Source: Nemopilema nomurai (lineage: Eukaryota; Cnidaria; Scyphozoa; Rhizostomeae; Rhizostomatidae). Taken from it: 64,000 bases of DNA. Both the position numbers and the translations under genes were made by a program. The notes below the pieces were generated by a model. It did no database searches. It was not told the origin of the DNA and saw nothing but the letters and a program-made list of their open reading frames with translations. Position 1 is the stretch's first letter, and each line of letters starts with the position of its first letter. The stretch covers positions 1,615,731 through 1,679,730 of the forward strand of contig ML133442.1 in the NCBI GenBank assembly GCA_003864495.1, in the 5' to 3' direction. Shown one piece after another: positions 13,993 to 26,308 of the stretch.

Positions 13993-16900
13993 ATGACATT
14001 GGAAATGAGGGAACGCAAAGAACGGCAGTATTTTTACCAGTTCCGCGTGATTATAATTGGGGACAGCACCGTCGGCAAGTCGTCGCTGCTTCGGCAATTC
14101 ACAGAAGGGCATTTCATCCAGAGTTCGGATCCGACTGTTGGGGTCGATTTTCATGTGCGAATGCTACAGCTCACAGGTGAGTTTGCCTGTATTGTTGTTC
14201 ATGCCGGGCCTCGACAACTTTCAAAGACGCCCTTTGCTACGAATAACATGCATATACAAAATGTTTCCGTGACTCGACTCCTCGCCCACACACCTGGTAT
14301 AGACTGGCAATTGCAGCAGGGGTGTGATTGCGAATTATAACTTCGAATCTACTTTGAAACTGAAAGGCGCAAACGCAAAAAAGAACTAGTTGGACGTTGA
14401 TTCAGGTCGAACCTCTTTGTTAATGTCTTTGTTTGCTGCTTCTACACAGGACTTAACGTATTTTTAATATATTCGTCAAAATTATTTATCAATGTTTATA
14501 ACTGGTTTGTAAACTTTCAGTGAGTGAGAATGGAGTGTAGACATTGACTTTTGTAAATGCTGGAATGTTGAGAAAACCGCCGTTGTTCAAGTAGCATAAC
14601 AAGGACCAGATCCACACCAAACTTTCAAGAATGCAGTGGATAATGGCTGCGAGTTGTCTTGTGAATTCAAGTGTATTACAAATAAAACTTCTTTTATCTG
14701 CAGCTGGTCGTGCGAGATTTCTTCGAGTAACTATGGAGAATCTTAGCTTCAATTACTTTCATTTAAAAACCAGTCGTTTTCGATCGCTGACAGGTATCCT
14801 TCATAATAGAGTGTATTGTGCCATCAGAATTGTCAAACTGAATAGCTTAGAAGTAGATCAAAGGGCTTCCAGGTCATTTTGTGAGCCGATTTCATTTGGC
14901 AAGGCGAATCTAATCAGAAGACGGTGTACATGTGCCTGACTCATTATTTAGTTAACATGTTGCAAGGTCCCACCAGTAAGATAAGTTGGGGAGAACCAAC
15001 TTTTATTTATCCAAAGACCAAAATGTTTAATTATAATGATTCACCATAAAGTAAATCGATTACACGCTTTTTTTATAAGGAACCACTTTATAAGGAACCT
15101 ACATGTAGAAGGCCGAAATATATAAAGAACTTATACTACTAAAAACAAAATCCCTAAGGAACTTTTCGATTAGAAAAATTTTTATAACTGCAGGCATCAA
15201 GGAATAAAAAGCCGGTTCCACTCGCATAGATTTTTTGCTATTCGTGTGTCAAGTGCTTTATTGAGTAGTTTCCGCATAGTCTATCTCGCCCCTCTCTCTA
15301 TTAAGTGTTAAGGCTTATTGATGTGCAATGAAAATTAAGGAACTTTTGGTACTAAAATCTGATGACTTGAGGTCTACGAATAAGGAACTTTTGGAACTAG
15401 GCCTTGTGGTAGGTTCCTTATAAAAAAGCGTGTATATGATAAATATATGACTTTCTATGCTTGAGAAAACATAACCTGCATCATTTGGGAAGCTGTATTT
15501 CTAGATGTTAAACCAGATCATTATAAATATTGATCATGTTTAATGCTCAAGATTTTAATTTGCTAATACTGTTTACCTAATGAACTTGAGGGACCACTTA
15601 GAAAGTTTCTTCTAGAAGGGGTTTTAAGGCTGTAGATCCCTTTATCCCTCAAATTTGAGGCACAAGGAAACCATTGCAGCATTGCCAAAACTTTTGCCTG
15701 CTTTGGAGAGTAACCTGTGACTGTTTTGCTTGCAAAGCTTGGTGGTTGGTGAACTGCTAAATTTACTTTTATCTACATTTTGGTGGTTTTTACTCCATTT
15801 TTTACCAGTTTGTGTCCTTTCCAAGTATCTACTAATAGCTTGACATGGCCTAAGCTTTTCCCAAACAAAAGTTTTTGCTGTGCTTGAGGTCTTGCATGCA
15901 TCACATTTTTATTAACAAAGCATGCTTTTCTAATTGTTTCAGCCATTGCTTTCCTTAGGCAAAAATGGGGACAGTAATCTGTGGTTATAATCTGTACAAT
16001 TTGTTGCCCCTCAAACCTACATTTAAAGACTTTAACAGACATATTGCTGAAGCATGTTTTCAACCTCATCCAACCTTTTTTTGTTGCACCCTCATGAACA
16101 AAGTGTTTTGATAAATAAAAACTGTTGATGTACTTATCTTGTAACATCAATGTTGTGAGGGTTCAGTTCAAGAATTTGCAACTTCGCTCAATTCATTAAT
16201 TGCAGCTCCAGGGCAGGTTGAATAAAACTTCTTTTGTTGCCCCAAAGCTAGGTTATGGGGCGGTTAACTCACCAAAAAGCAACATGTGTCAAGCACAATG
16301 AAAGTTGTAGTTAAAATTCTGTTTGAAATTGTTTTTTGAGTGAAAACTATCGAAGGCTCAACATTTTTGTGCCAATCAGCAATTATGTCACTTTCATTCT
16401 GTTGAAAGAAATGAGCATATTAGGACAAAAATCAAGGCAACCTATAATGTTAGCCCCCTCTAAGTATTCCTGGATTCCGAATCTTAGCCTTATTGATGCA
16501 GCTTAAGTCAGATTTGGGATTTATCCCACATATTGTGGTAAAGCTATCAAACTTATCTGCTAATGTCACAATTAAAGCCTGTTTTGTTCCACTGTAAATT
16601 GGTGAGACATTGCATCTAAAAGTTGAATTATTTTTCCCAATACGATAATCCAGGATTGATAAACATATAAGCCTTTTCTCCATTGAAATGATAACTAGTC
16701 CTCTTGTGGTCACTTAATACTTGCTAGCTGGTAGATTCAAATAGAATTCAGTTGAAAGAGATAATTTTAGAACAAATGTAAATAATTGCCTTACCTCCCT
16801 CAAAAGAAAAACTCTTTTATTGCATGAAAGTAGGGTGAAATAGCTACAAAAATCAGTGATTAAATGTTTACAAAGCAAATAAATGAAGAAGCATGTACTC

Positions 16901-18037
16901 AGCCTTTCAGCTTGACGACACACTTGAAATGAATGAAAGGTGAATAATGGTGCTGTTATTGATGAGCGAGACTTTTATGAATGAGGAAATTTGAGAGAGA
17001 ATGAAGCAAGGTTGGAGACAGGAATCAAGAGGATCTTGAAGTTTGAAGTTAAGGGAAAACTGGGAGTTAGCTTTGTGGGAGTAAGCTATATATGAAGTTG
17101 ACTATAAACGCTTCTATTGTTATGCAGGGGTATTTTTTCATTCCGGAAATCCATTTGATATGAATCTATTTGGTATAAACACTAATTTCTCCAGTAAGAA
17201 ATTCAGTATCGATATTAGGTGGGTAGGGATTCTGAGATTTTGAACCAACCCCCTTTACTGGCAGCTCGAAAAGAACATGGCTAATTTATCAGCGACTATG
17301 AAGGCAGGCGATCTTACAGTTGCTCTAGTTTTTGCATATGTGCAGCTTTCTTAGTTGAAAGTTAAGATTGTTAAAAGAATATATTTTACTAGCTACGAAT
17401 TAATCTCCCTAGTAATAAATTATTTTGAAAATGTCCCATTTCATGGTTCCTTACAAACAACCCACATAGAAACCTTAATTGTTATCTTGGTTGACGATGA
17501 GTCAGAGGCAATAGTATTACATTTGTATTGCTTTTTCTAGATAATGTACGCATAAAACTGCAGTTGTGGGATACAGCTGGTCAAGAAAGGTTTCGCTCAA
17601 TAACGCGGACTTACTATAGGAACTGTGTTGGGTGCTTAATTGTGTATGACATCACAAACAGAGAGTCCTTTGATCATGCGCGAGATTGGCTTTACGAAGC
17701 TAAGCAAAGTACTGATGACCAGGACGTTGTGTTCATGTTGATCGGTCACAAAGTAGATTTGGATTACCTACGCGAGGTAACAACAACAGAAGGAGAGGCC
17801 TTTGCCAGAGCTCACGACATGATGTTTATCGAAACGTCAGCAAAGATACTGTGTAACGTAGAGGAGGCATTTGTCTCAGTTACAAAGGAAGTCTATCGCC
17901 GACTGGAGGAAGGCGACATTAATCAGAAAGAAGGCTGGGACGGCATTAAAACAGTTCCATTTAGGCCGGCTGGCTTGTATCTGTCTCATGAAGACCTTTC
18001 CGAATCACAAGGAAACCAGAGAAGATGTTGTCGGTAA
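13993..18037 (+). CDS. RAB39: Ras-related small GTPase Rab39
   Basis: Two exons, 13993-14176 and 17541-18037, joined in phase by a GT-AG intron of 3.4 kb, give 226 residues (human Rab39A/B about 213-217). Visible GTPase motifs are the P-loop GDSTVGKS, the effector region DPTVGVDF typical of Rab39, WDTAGQE (switch II), GHKVDL (the G4 motif, which is GHKCDL rather than NKxD in Rab39) and ETSAK (G5). The C-terminus ends RRCCR, a di-Cys geranylgeranylation site with one residue after it. Family knowledge places Rab39 on late endosomes and Golgi-derived vesicles, acting in endolysosomal traffic and autophagy. The start is the first ATG of the open frame, and the N-terminal tail is about seven residues longer than in human Rab39. 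A variant poly(A) signal ATTAAA lies at 18105-18110. Confidence 0.96.
14177..17540 (+). other. Rab39 intron 1
   Basis: A GT-AG intron of 3,364 bp. It contains the complete transposon copy at 15,062-15,433. From 15,600 to 16,950 there are several stop-free stretches on the minus strand that match no family I recognise. They may be older mobile-element debris, but I cannot show it. Confidence 0.85.
15062..15433. mobile_element. Non-autonomous DNA transposon (MITE), AAGGAAC family, copy A
   Basis: A 372-bp element with terminal inverted repeats of about 23 bp: it opens ACACGCTTTTTTTATAAGG and closes GGTTCCTTATAAAAAAGCG plus TGT. It has no coding potential. The heptamer AAGGAAC recurs near both ends and internally in both orientations, a possible transposase-binding arrangement (inference). 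Over most of its length it is closely similar to 57,780-58,188. The flanking bases do not define a clear target duplication, so the superfamily is open. Confidence 0.88.
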
Positions 18038-21000
18038 TAGTACTAAATTCGTATAGGTTCGCTTTGTATCTCAATTAACGATGTAACATAGCGACTTGTA
18101 AATGATTAAATATAGAATATTCTCGTAAATCTTTTCGATATAACATTAGACTTTCTAATTCTACATATGATTTTATTCCAGCGCCCGCCCCCCCAGTTAT
18201 AGCCGGCTTTTTGACCTGATAAATATCCCTGATAACGAGGTTTCATAGCAAGTGATGCTTGCATGTGAAACACACGTGCGTGCATGTGACTAGATAAGAT
18301 TACCGTAGCCTTGATGTCAGCAGACTTCCTTAAGCACCCGCGGAAACCATGTCCCAATGACACGGCGAAGCTTCTCCTTTCTTTGATGGAACAGCGCGAG
18401 TGCTCATTTGTGACGCTCTATCCACGATGTATTGCATCATTAGAGGCAATCATAAGCATCATATGCTCAACACAAGCGAGCAACCTCCTTTTAATGCATC
18501 TTCTGTCGCAAGGGTAACAATGGATCCGAATTCGACAAAGCACGGCTTCCTGGCATCGACAAAGCACAGGAGGCATCAATGCCCTAGTCAGCAGCAGAGT
18601 GTCGCCCGTTAATGAACTCAAATTTTGCGGTTCTACTTTATGCTTTTATGTGCACATACTTTTGCTAGTAACACGACCTCCCTTTTCCATTGAATATCGA
18701 TCGTCGGCTTCAGTTGGGGATTCAGGGAGACCAATGCCGCATTTACAATTTTATTTAAGTATATAACTAACGTAAATTTATATTAACTAGTTTTAAGAAA
18801 TGATCTGCTTTTTCAGCTTTCGGTTGTTTGCATTAGGTATGGTATTATCTTTTGAATTTAGGCCTTTTCGATGTATGAAACTAGTGAATTTTCGTCGTTT
18901 TGTCAATCAATCAATTCATTTGCAGTATTTCATAGAGTTTTTATGCAGTATCTTATGTTTTTAACTCGGAATATTGCATTTATACTGGTTTAGATTGCAC
19001 TTAAAATGTAACTTTGTGTGTTTTGCAGCTTGAATTTAATTGATATCAAATACTTTCCAAGTCTTGCTATCTTTCGTATTTCTAGTATGCTCTCTGTTTG
19101 CTGTGTACAGAGTCGAAATAACACCGTTGAACATCGTCGGTTTTATTGCTTGCACTTGCTTTGCCCTTACGCCATGTGATTTAATGGCAAGAATACGGCC
19201 AGCCTATCCAACTTCAAGACCTGGTTCTTTTCGACCGTTCTATCCCTGTGCGAATGAAGCCGCGGGAATGGCTTTTCCTATTGGACGTTCGACCCTGGAT
19301 TGCAAAAGCATGCATAGCCTCCATTAGTGATATGCTGTCTGATTAATAAACCCCCAAACCCCCCTCTCAAAGAAGCTGACACAAGCTCCCCCCTCCCACC
19401 AAAGAAGCTGACGCAAGCCATCTTAAACTCCAATATAACTCGCCGCTAAGGTTATATAAACGGTGATATATCACATTGAAGGCTGGTCAACGCTGGCACT
19501 AACTCATTTTGTAGTCAAGAGAGAGCTGACAGGGATCATAACAATGTTCTGGGTGACAAATATGGTTACGATTTTGATAATAAAAGTGTCTGTAAAGATG
19601 GTGGTGGTGGTGATGGTGGTGATTAAGTTCTGAGTTGAGAGGTTTTTTTCTACGGCAGAATAATCAATTTATGCATGGAATTTGACCTTTGATAAACCAA
19701 GGTAGATGCATCGATAATAGTAGAAGTACTAATAACTTTAGTGGTATAGAAATATTATTATCAATGACAACAATAATAACAACAATGATAATAAGGGATA
19801 TTTTAAATTGCTATTCTCTTTTGAATAGCCAATTTAATGTGGCAAGGAGGCCAGTAAAATTCGACATATCGAAAAACAAAGCTTTGGCGTTGAAAATTTG
19901 GCTGTTGTGTTAGTCTTTCACTGCCTTAGCGCGAATTTCAATGGTGAATAACATGGCCAACGTTAAAGCCACGAATCGAACCGAAGGTGTTTCAAGGTGC
20001 CTTTTATTCAAGAATATCCTTCAACAATTTTCCTCATTATTTGCATGGCTTGGCTTTTAATTACAATTTGTAGTCGACTGAAAATCCCCAAACTCTAGGT
20101 TGAATAGGCTGTGCTCTCACCGCTTGAAATGCTGGGAAACCTCTCCAATGCATTCGTATAAGCAATGCTTATTTCGCATAAATTTAAAAGGCAGTGTTTT
20201 GAATACTTGCGTGACATCCTCTTAGAGGGGCACTTTGGAAGCTAGAAGTATGATTCATAGATGCTAAAGCTCTGGACCACGTCAGGATCTGCAGAAATCG
20301 CTTCGCACTAGACGCTACAACTCATGTTTATTGATTGAAATAAACGAATGCAGAAATGGGTAGGATTCTCAGCTCTAAGATAAACCTCTGGAATAAAGTG
20401 TCGTGTGGCTCATGGACTTAAATGTTGAAGTTTGCCACTGCAAAGTTTCCTTGCTATGAATATTTTCTGCTATACACATCTTCGTTACCAAGGATACAAG
20501 GTTTAGCATAACCCCGCAGTATTGAGCGGGCATTCTTCCTAACAAAGGAATCCCTTCAAGTGCTTCTTTTTAAAAAGAAACCAAGTTGCTTTGTCGATGA
20601 GCTTAACAAGAAAATGCGGGGTTTGTTAACTAAATGACAGGCGGATTTACAGAGAATGAAAGACCGCAATTGGCAATTTTGTTTTTCAGAACAGTTTATG
20701 CTATTCCCGCTCTGATTTAATCTCCTTCTGCAGAGGCTTTCTCCTGCTGATATTGTACTTCAGGTTGTCATTTTGCCCAATGAAGATGAATATTTAATTT
20801 CTCAGCCAATCTAAAATGAATTAGAAGAGCATCGTTCATGCGAACCAGCTGCTGATGCATTTATAATCAGTCATAGAGCAATGAACTGCCTGATTTTCTA
20901 CTGCCCGATCGCCAAGGAGGACCAAGGCACAAGGTTGTACTGTCCGTTGCTGCAGGCGTCATCTTGTAGCAGAGGTTGGCATCGAGTTGAGGTAAGACGA

Positions 21001-22176
21001 GACCACTGCTACTTAGACAAGCGGCCAATATTGCTTCAGAAATTGATCTCGCTCTCTTCAGACTGTATTTAGATCTATTTGACAATGAATGGGTGCAACA
21101 TTATTGTGGTGAGGATGTATTTTCAATTTTATAGAAATATATTTTCAATAAGAAGAATATAATTTAGAGCGAGAGAAACATTGATTTTTGTTTGACGTCC
21201 TGATTTATCAATTTGTTGTCTTTCGTCAGCTGTTCGTTAGTTCTGTTGAGTACCAAAGTAAAGTGCAAAGCTTAAACAAAATATTAGCCCACTTCATTTT
21301 CTGCTGAAATTAGAAGCATACACCATCAACAGAAAGACATACACCAAACTTGAGCAATATCGACAATTTCCATCTTTAACTTTGATTCTCCGTCGCATTT
21401 AAGAAACTCTCGATGTCTCATGTCTCTAGGTTTATTTGCCTCTTATTGTATCTAGACATGTTTGTATCCTTTATCTCCCTCTGATCACGGAGATGTGCAA
21501 AGAATAAAACCTTTAGAATCCTTTAGCAAGCTTAGAAAATCAACTTTAACTATGTTGACCGGCGGGTATGGAAGATTGCCAATACAGTATAACATTTTAC
21601 CATCGATGAATGAACCCCTCAATTTATGTAGCGCATACAATTCCAAACAAAGTTGAAAAACCTGCAAGTGGAAAACGCCCTCCCCGTTGCGTAATCACGA
21701 CAGCACGTGACACGTTCCCGTTCGTTCTTTGCTGTTTCCTCACACAAAGCACTCGCACTCACGTTTGTACCGTGCCAGTTCAAGTTCCTTTCCTTTGAAT
21801 TCATGCGTAACTTAATGGAGTACTTGGCAGGCAGCTAGGTTCGATCAACAACCAACAGATAATGGTAACTGAAGGGGCGTCAGAAGGACGTGCATTCAAG
21901 CGCAAGAGAACAAAGCTTTTTCCTTAGGATGGTAGCTTTCTCGACCCCTGAAACAAAATGGCAAAAAAAAGTTTGGAACCTGCTTATCTTCTAGCAAATG
22001 GAAAACGTTTTGATAAGAAATATCGTTAAAAGAAACGTTGAAAGATTTCGCATGATTTCACATGATCTTGAAGAACCTATTACAGAAGTAGGCCTTAACA
22101 TTTTAATTCAAGTTTGAATTTCTACTTTGAATATGGCAGCATATCATATGGTAAATATCTTTCTCGATCAAGGTTC
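18038..22176. other. Gene-poor intergenic region with simple repeats
   Basis: This starts with the Rab39 3' UTR (ATTAAA at 18105-18110). Small microsatellites follow: GGTGGT/GAT-rich at about 19,600-19,625, and AAT/AAC-rich at about 19,755-19,795. Several short open frames (for example 19,040-19,327, with a hydrophobic start but no ATG and no family match) are not supported as genes. Confidence 0.6.
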
Positions 22177-22500
22177 ATGGAAATGAAAGAGCCACACAGA
22201 AGTATCACACTCTTGCTTTTGGTCATTGTCATTGAAGCAACTCATTCAAGATGCCCGCCATATTGCCGCACGAAGGAGGATGCGTATTGCCTGTGCGACA
22301 CAGGGTATGGCGAGTATGGTGGCAAACGAGAAGAAAGAACATTCCACTCTCTTGATGTCGAAATCCAGATAAAGCAACGTAGGATTTGCTCAAAAATCAT
22401 CAATCTATTTAACAACGCATACTTTATCAAGAGGGCTAGAAAATTAAAACAAATTTCTAAAATAGTTCACTTCCGTTGCATTAGACTACGACTTCTGTAA
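22177..22500 (+). CDS. Candidate secreted Cys-rich peptide precursor
   Basis: This is a 107-residue single-exon open frame that I do not recognise. Translation from ATG 22177 (or ATG 22183) gives a typical signal peptide: charged KEPHRS, hydrophobic ITLLLLVIVIEA, and likely cleavage after THS. It is followed by CPPYCRTKEDAYCLC, four cysteines spaced C-x3-C-x7-C-x-C, and then GYGEYGGKR. The Gly-Lys-Arg is the classic signal for dibasic cleavage and C-terminal amidation, so a four-Cys amidated peptide is one reading. The rest is basic, with further KR and RR pairs. Alternatively CLCDTGY resembles the end of an EGF-like module; GTATGG at about 22,304 could then act as a splice donor and the gene would continue in unseen exons. 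The upstream frame extends to 22,114 without an ATG. Confidence 0.4.
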   Translation: MEMKEPHRSITLLLLVIVIEATHSRCPPYCRTKEDAYCLCDTGYGEYGGKREERTFHSLDVEIQIKQRRICSKIINLFNNAYFIKRARKLKQISKIVHFRCIRLRLL

Positions 22501-25500
22501 GATGACATATTTAGTAACCGGATGCTTAAGTATCTTATAACCATTCATGCCTTACCAAAGAGAAACATTGCCCACAAGTTTAAAGAAGAAAGAAGATGAC
22601 GACACTTTTCAGATGAAACAACTGACTTAATTTTTTAAGAATAAACTTCTTTGGAATATTTTCTGATCACCACCAGAAGATGTCGATCAGCATAACTTTT
22701 AATGATCGAGCTGCACTTTCAGTTCTTTAACTCTTATTAGTTTTTAGCTCACAAAACTACGCGGTTATGTACATAGACGCTGTATACGTATATATGAACA
22801 ACAATTCTCTCAATGACTGAACTTTAACGGTACAAAGAAAGGGAAATAAAAAAAAAGTTGACGTTCATTTAGTTTTTGCACTTTGTTAGTTTCTTAACTC
22901 TTATTGCATTATTGTTGGTGGAAACCTCTTCATTACAATGCTGCTACAAAGCATTTTGTCTGCCTCAAAGTGTCCTTGAAAGCCATTTTCAATGAAGTTT
23001 TTACTTTTAAATAAGTGAACTTAATGGAAAAGTGAACTTGGCAATGAAAGATTGTGAGAAGCTGTTACCAACAGTTTTCCAAATGTTGATCAAGTTCAAG
23101 ATTAATTAAAAAATGTTTGACATTAAGAAGACATAGTTTGGTTGAAGAAAAGAAAGATGAGCCAAGTGTAAAGCATGAAGAAAAAACTAAAGTCAATGTA
23201 TAAAAACAAAAATTATGAAGCAAACGTTGATTGAGCATGATCTTGTTTTGTTACGATAACGACAAGCAAACATTCATGAATGCAATCATAGAGATCATTT
23301 TCAGCTAAATAAGTGTCAGTTGTTTAAAAAATATTTTACCGGAATGGATTTTAAGGACGGCGCCATAATCCAGCTTTCTTTTTTATCTAGCTGTGATTAC
23401 CGCTATCAAGTACTAACAAAAACAATTAATAATCTAATAAGTCGCTATGCTGGCTTGCTCATGACAAAAATTGTAAGGATGATCTAGGCTATGAAAACGA
23501 TCAAGATTGTAAATGACTTATGTAATGTTTTCAAGACGATCTAGTTTCTGAAGGTTTGCAAACATTTTAGCAAAATTGACCTGAAGGATGACACTATAAC
23601 TTTTGGCAAAGTCTCTTCTGGTAAAGCTTTAACTAAAATGCTTCACTCAAATGACTGATTATAAATACATTTTAGGGTAAATGTTCAGTGAAATAATTTT
23701 TTTTGGATGCTTGTGAACTATCGAGCCGAGACTATATTGACTTAATCTGATTGATGTTTGATTTAAATCTAAAAAAAAGAAAGAATAATAATTTTTAAAA
23801 ACATACTCATTGCCGTTTTTCTTTGAGTACATACACAAAACACCTGGTAAATCGAAAGTTCTTGCAAACCATTTAATTTATTCTTAAGTTAATGCTTTGC
23901 GCTTGTGACCAGGGCACCGATTATAAGCCATTGCTTTTTGCAATTGATAATTCCACGGTAAACCTGATGAATTTTCCACTTTTTTATTCGGACTTTGTTG
24001 AGAGCGTTTCTAGCTATTTTCAAAGAGTGCATTTTGTTCACTTTTGCTTAAAAGAGGATGACTGAGGTATTCGTATGGTTGACAACCATTGATTGTGCTC
24101 GTTGCTTTTTGCAGCCTGTTTAACCAAAATTTTTCACGTCTTCCTCCTAGAGTGATAGAATAGACAATGATATCCTCCATTTTCTCCCTATCTTCGTTCT
24201 TTTTCTCTGCTCTTTTGTGAAATCCTTTTTATCACACCAGAGCCCTTAAACGTACTTGCAGAGATATATACGAAATGTATTCACCATCGAAATGCATCAA
24301 AAACACGTTAAACTATAGAGGGATGCGTTTGGTAAATTCCGTATCGCCAAAACACAAAGGATCGATGGCAGGTGCTGGGGAAGCAATTTTTGACTCAATC
24401 CGTGGTTGTTTGTGCAACTTCAAAGATCGTGCTCTAGGTTTCAATAAACCATTTTGCATTTTCCAATTTGATAATTAGCCTTGTGTAAAGGCTTCTCTAA
24501 CTACAAACACCCCCACGTTGGCTGTCGTCTTGGTTGCTAAGGCTGTTTCATAGTGATCGTTGCCAAGTAACATACAACAAAGCAAATCCTAGACCTCTTT
24601 GGAGACCAATCAAAACGCCTAACGATGGAAGAGCAAAGATCGTTTATTTCGTAGTATTTAGTATGACCGTAATTGATATAGTATGAACTGTACCAACTAT
24701 GGTGTGGCTAGTCTATAGCCACTGTCACTGGATAATGTCAAGTGCTGTCAGCATCTTCACGTGATGTCATTGTGGACAGCGTTTAGCTGCTCAGCCAGCC
24801 CCACTGCATCTTTCACAGCCGTCACAGTTTCTTTTGATTTGTTGAGTCTTCTTCAAGTCAGCTTATTTGCATTGCTGAGAGATAGATCGAGGTTACCATA
24901 GCAGAGGTAACTACGGCAACGGCACCATTATAAATAATCTTCATTTGCATCTATTAATACCAAGCATGCTACTTGCTTCCATCGAAGGAGAAACAGAAAG
25001 GTGGAGCAAAGAGAGGAAGAAGAAGAGTGGAATGAATGTCTAACATTATTACATGGCTAGGTGGTCTGAATCAAGCTCATAAAAAAACTTAAAAGAGGAA
25101 GCCAACGGTCCAAACTTGGATGGACGGTCATTCATTCGTTCATTCATTTATTCATTCATTCATGCTGCATGCACTTGTTAGGGCCACCATGCACTTTTTC
25201 AGTCTGTAAAACGCAATGGCAACGCAGTGTAAAGTAAGCAAGGTAATTTTTAGCTGGAGATGCAAAACATTCTCCCGAATAATATTAAGTTACTTTCTCC
25301 ATGTCATGAACACTAGGCTGTAAGTTGCGGTTCTTCGCTTACTGTCAAAGTATCAGGCTAATTCTTGTCTCCGTTCCCAAAAGCAACTCCTGTCAAAGAC
25401 GCTAAATGTCTAGCCTCGCCTTAATGAAAGTCTTCTAGTCTTTTTTCCACTTCTTGAACATCCCTTTCTATGGAATGTATCCTTGAACTGTTTGCAACGA

Positions 25501-26308
25501 CCACTTCTTCCATTGAATTGGTGATGGGAGCATTTTGCATTATAATATAAGGCAACGTTAAATTCAGAATGACAAGGGAGTTGATAGAATTCTGATTGAA
25601 ACTTCAAGAAGTCAACGTCATATGATATCAGCTTTATCATTGATGCTCTTCAATTAAAAACTTCAACTATAATACCAAGCTTTCTTCTGTGACGACAATA
25701 AGATCTAGCCAGGTTAAGAATAGTATTACTAAGAATATTGTTAACAGTTTTATGCGTGCAATTGTTGCAGTGCAGACATATTGCTTAGCTTTAAATGTTA
25801 GAAGTCTGCTATATGGCCCCCTAAAAGCTTTTACATGAAGCTGGATTGAATTTTTTTTGGCCGTGAAAACGTAAAATCTGCATCTGCATTTCATAGCGTT
25901 TCATTTACCGATTCATTCCTTCATTGGGGAGGGGGCACTGTAATGCCGGTTTTGAAACCGTACTACAGAAAGAATTCCCGTAGAGTCAGTTTTTGACTAA
26001 ATCAAGCAATTGCTGGAAGTTTTAAATGGCTCAGTATTGGCAGTTCTGTATGTGATGTGAAAGTGTATTGCAGAAGATTGGAAAACACCCACTGGGCAAA
26101 CCTGACAACAACAACAGTTGAATCAGCAACAGCAACATGAAGCGAACTTTGCGGCGACTCGACGTGTCGTTGTTGTGGAGAAAGATAAACAGCCTTCTTT
26201 CCTCTAGTGGATACTGAATGGATACTGAGTGGATACGCATTGACACATGATTGCAAGTTCTAGATAGTATGGACACTGAAAATTAAATTGCTGTGAAAGT
26301 TTGGTATC
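22501..26308. other. Intergenic region upstream of UBE2J1
   Basis: AT-rich sequence with no exon I can support. It contains an (ATTC)n microsatellite at 25,128-25,163 and a short tandem of TGGATACTGA-like units at about 26,207-26,236, roughly 75-100 bp before the UBE2J1 start codon. Several open frames of 60-84 codons lack ATG context, splice phase or family resemblance. Confidence 0.55.
25128..25163. repeat. (ATTC)n microsatellite
   Basis: About nine tetranucleotide units of the ATTC/TTCA register, with one GTTC and one TTTA interruption. Confidence 0.9.

Noticed and set aside
15642..16150. Minus-strand ORFs of 60 and 125 codons in the Rab39 intron
   Set aside because: They overlap each other in different frames, have no recognised motif and no splice or promoter context. 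They could be old mobile-element debris, but that is not supported.
18311..18612. Overlapping ORFs just downstream of Rab39
   Set aside because: Both strands and several frames are open over the same stretch, which suggests base composition rather than coding.
19040..19327. 95-codon plus-strand frame with a hydrophobic start
   Set aside because: It begins at TTG, not ATG; a stop lies just upstream in frame after the AG that looks like an acceptor; and no family resemblance is seen.
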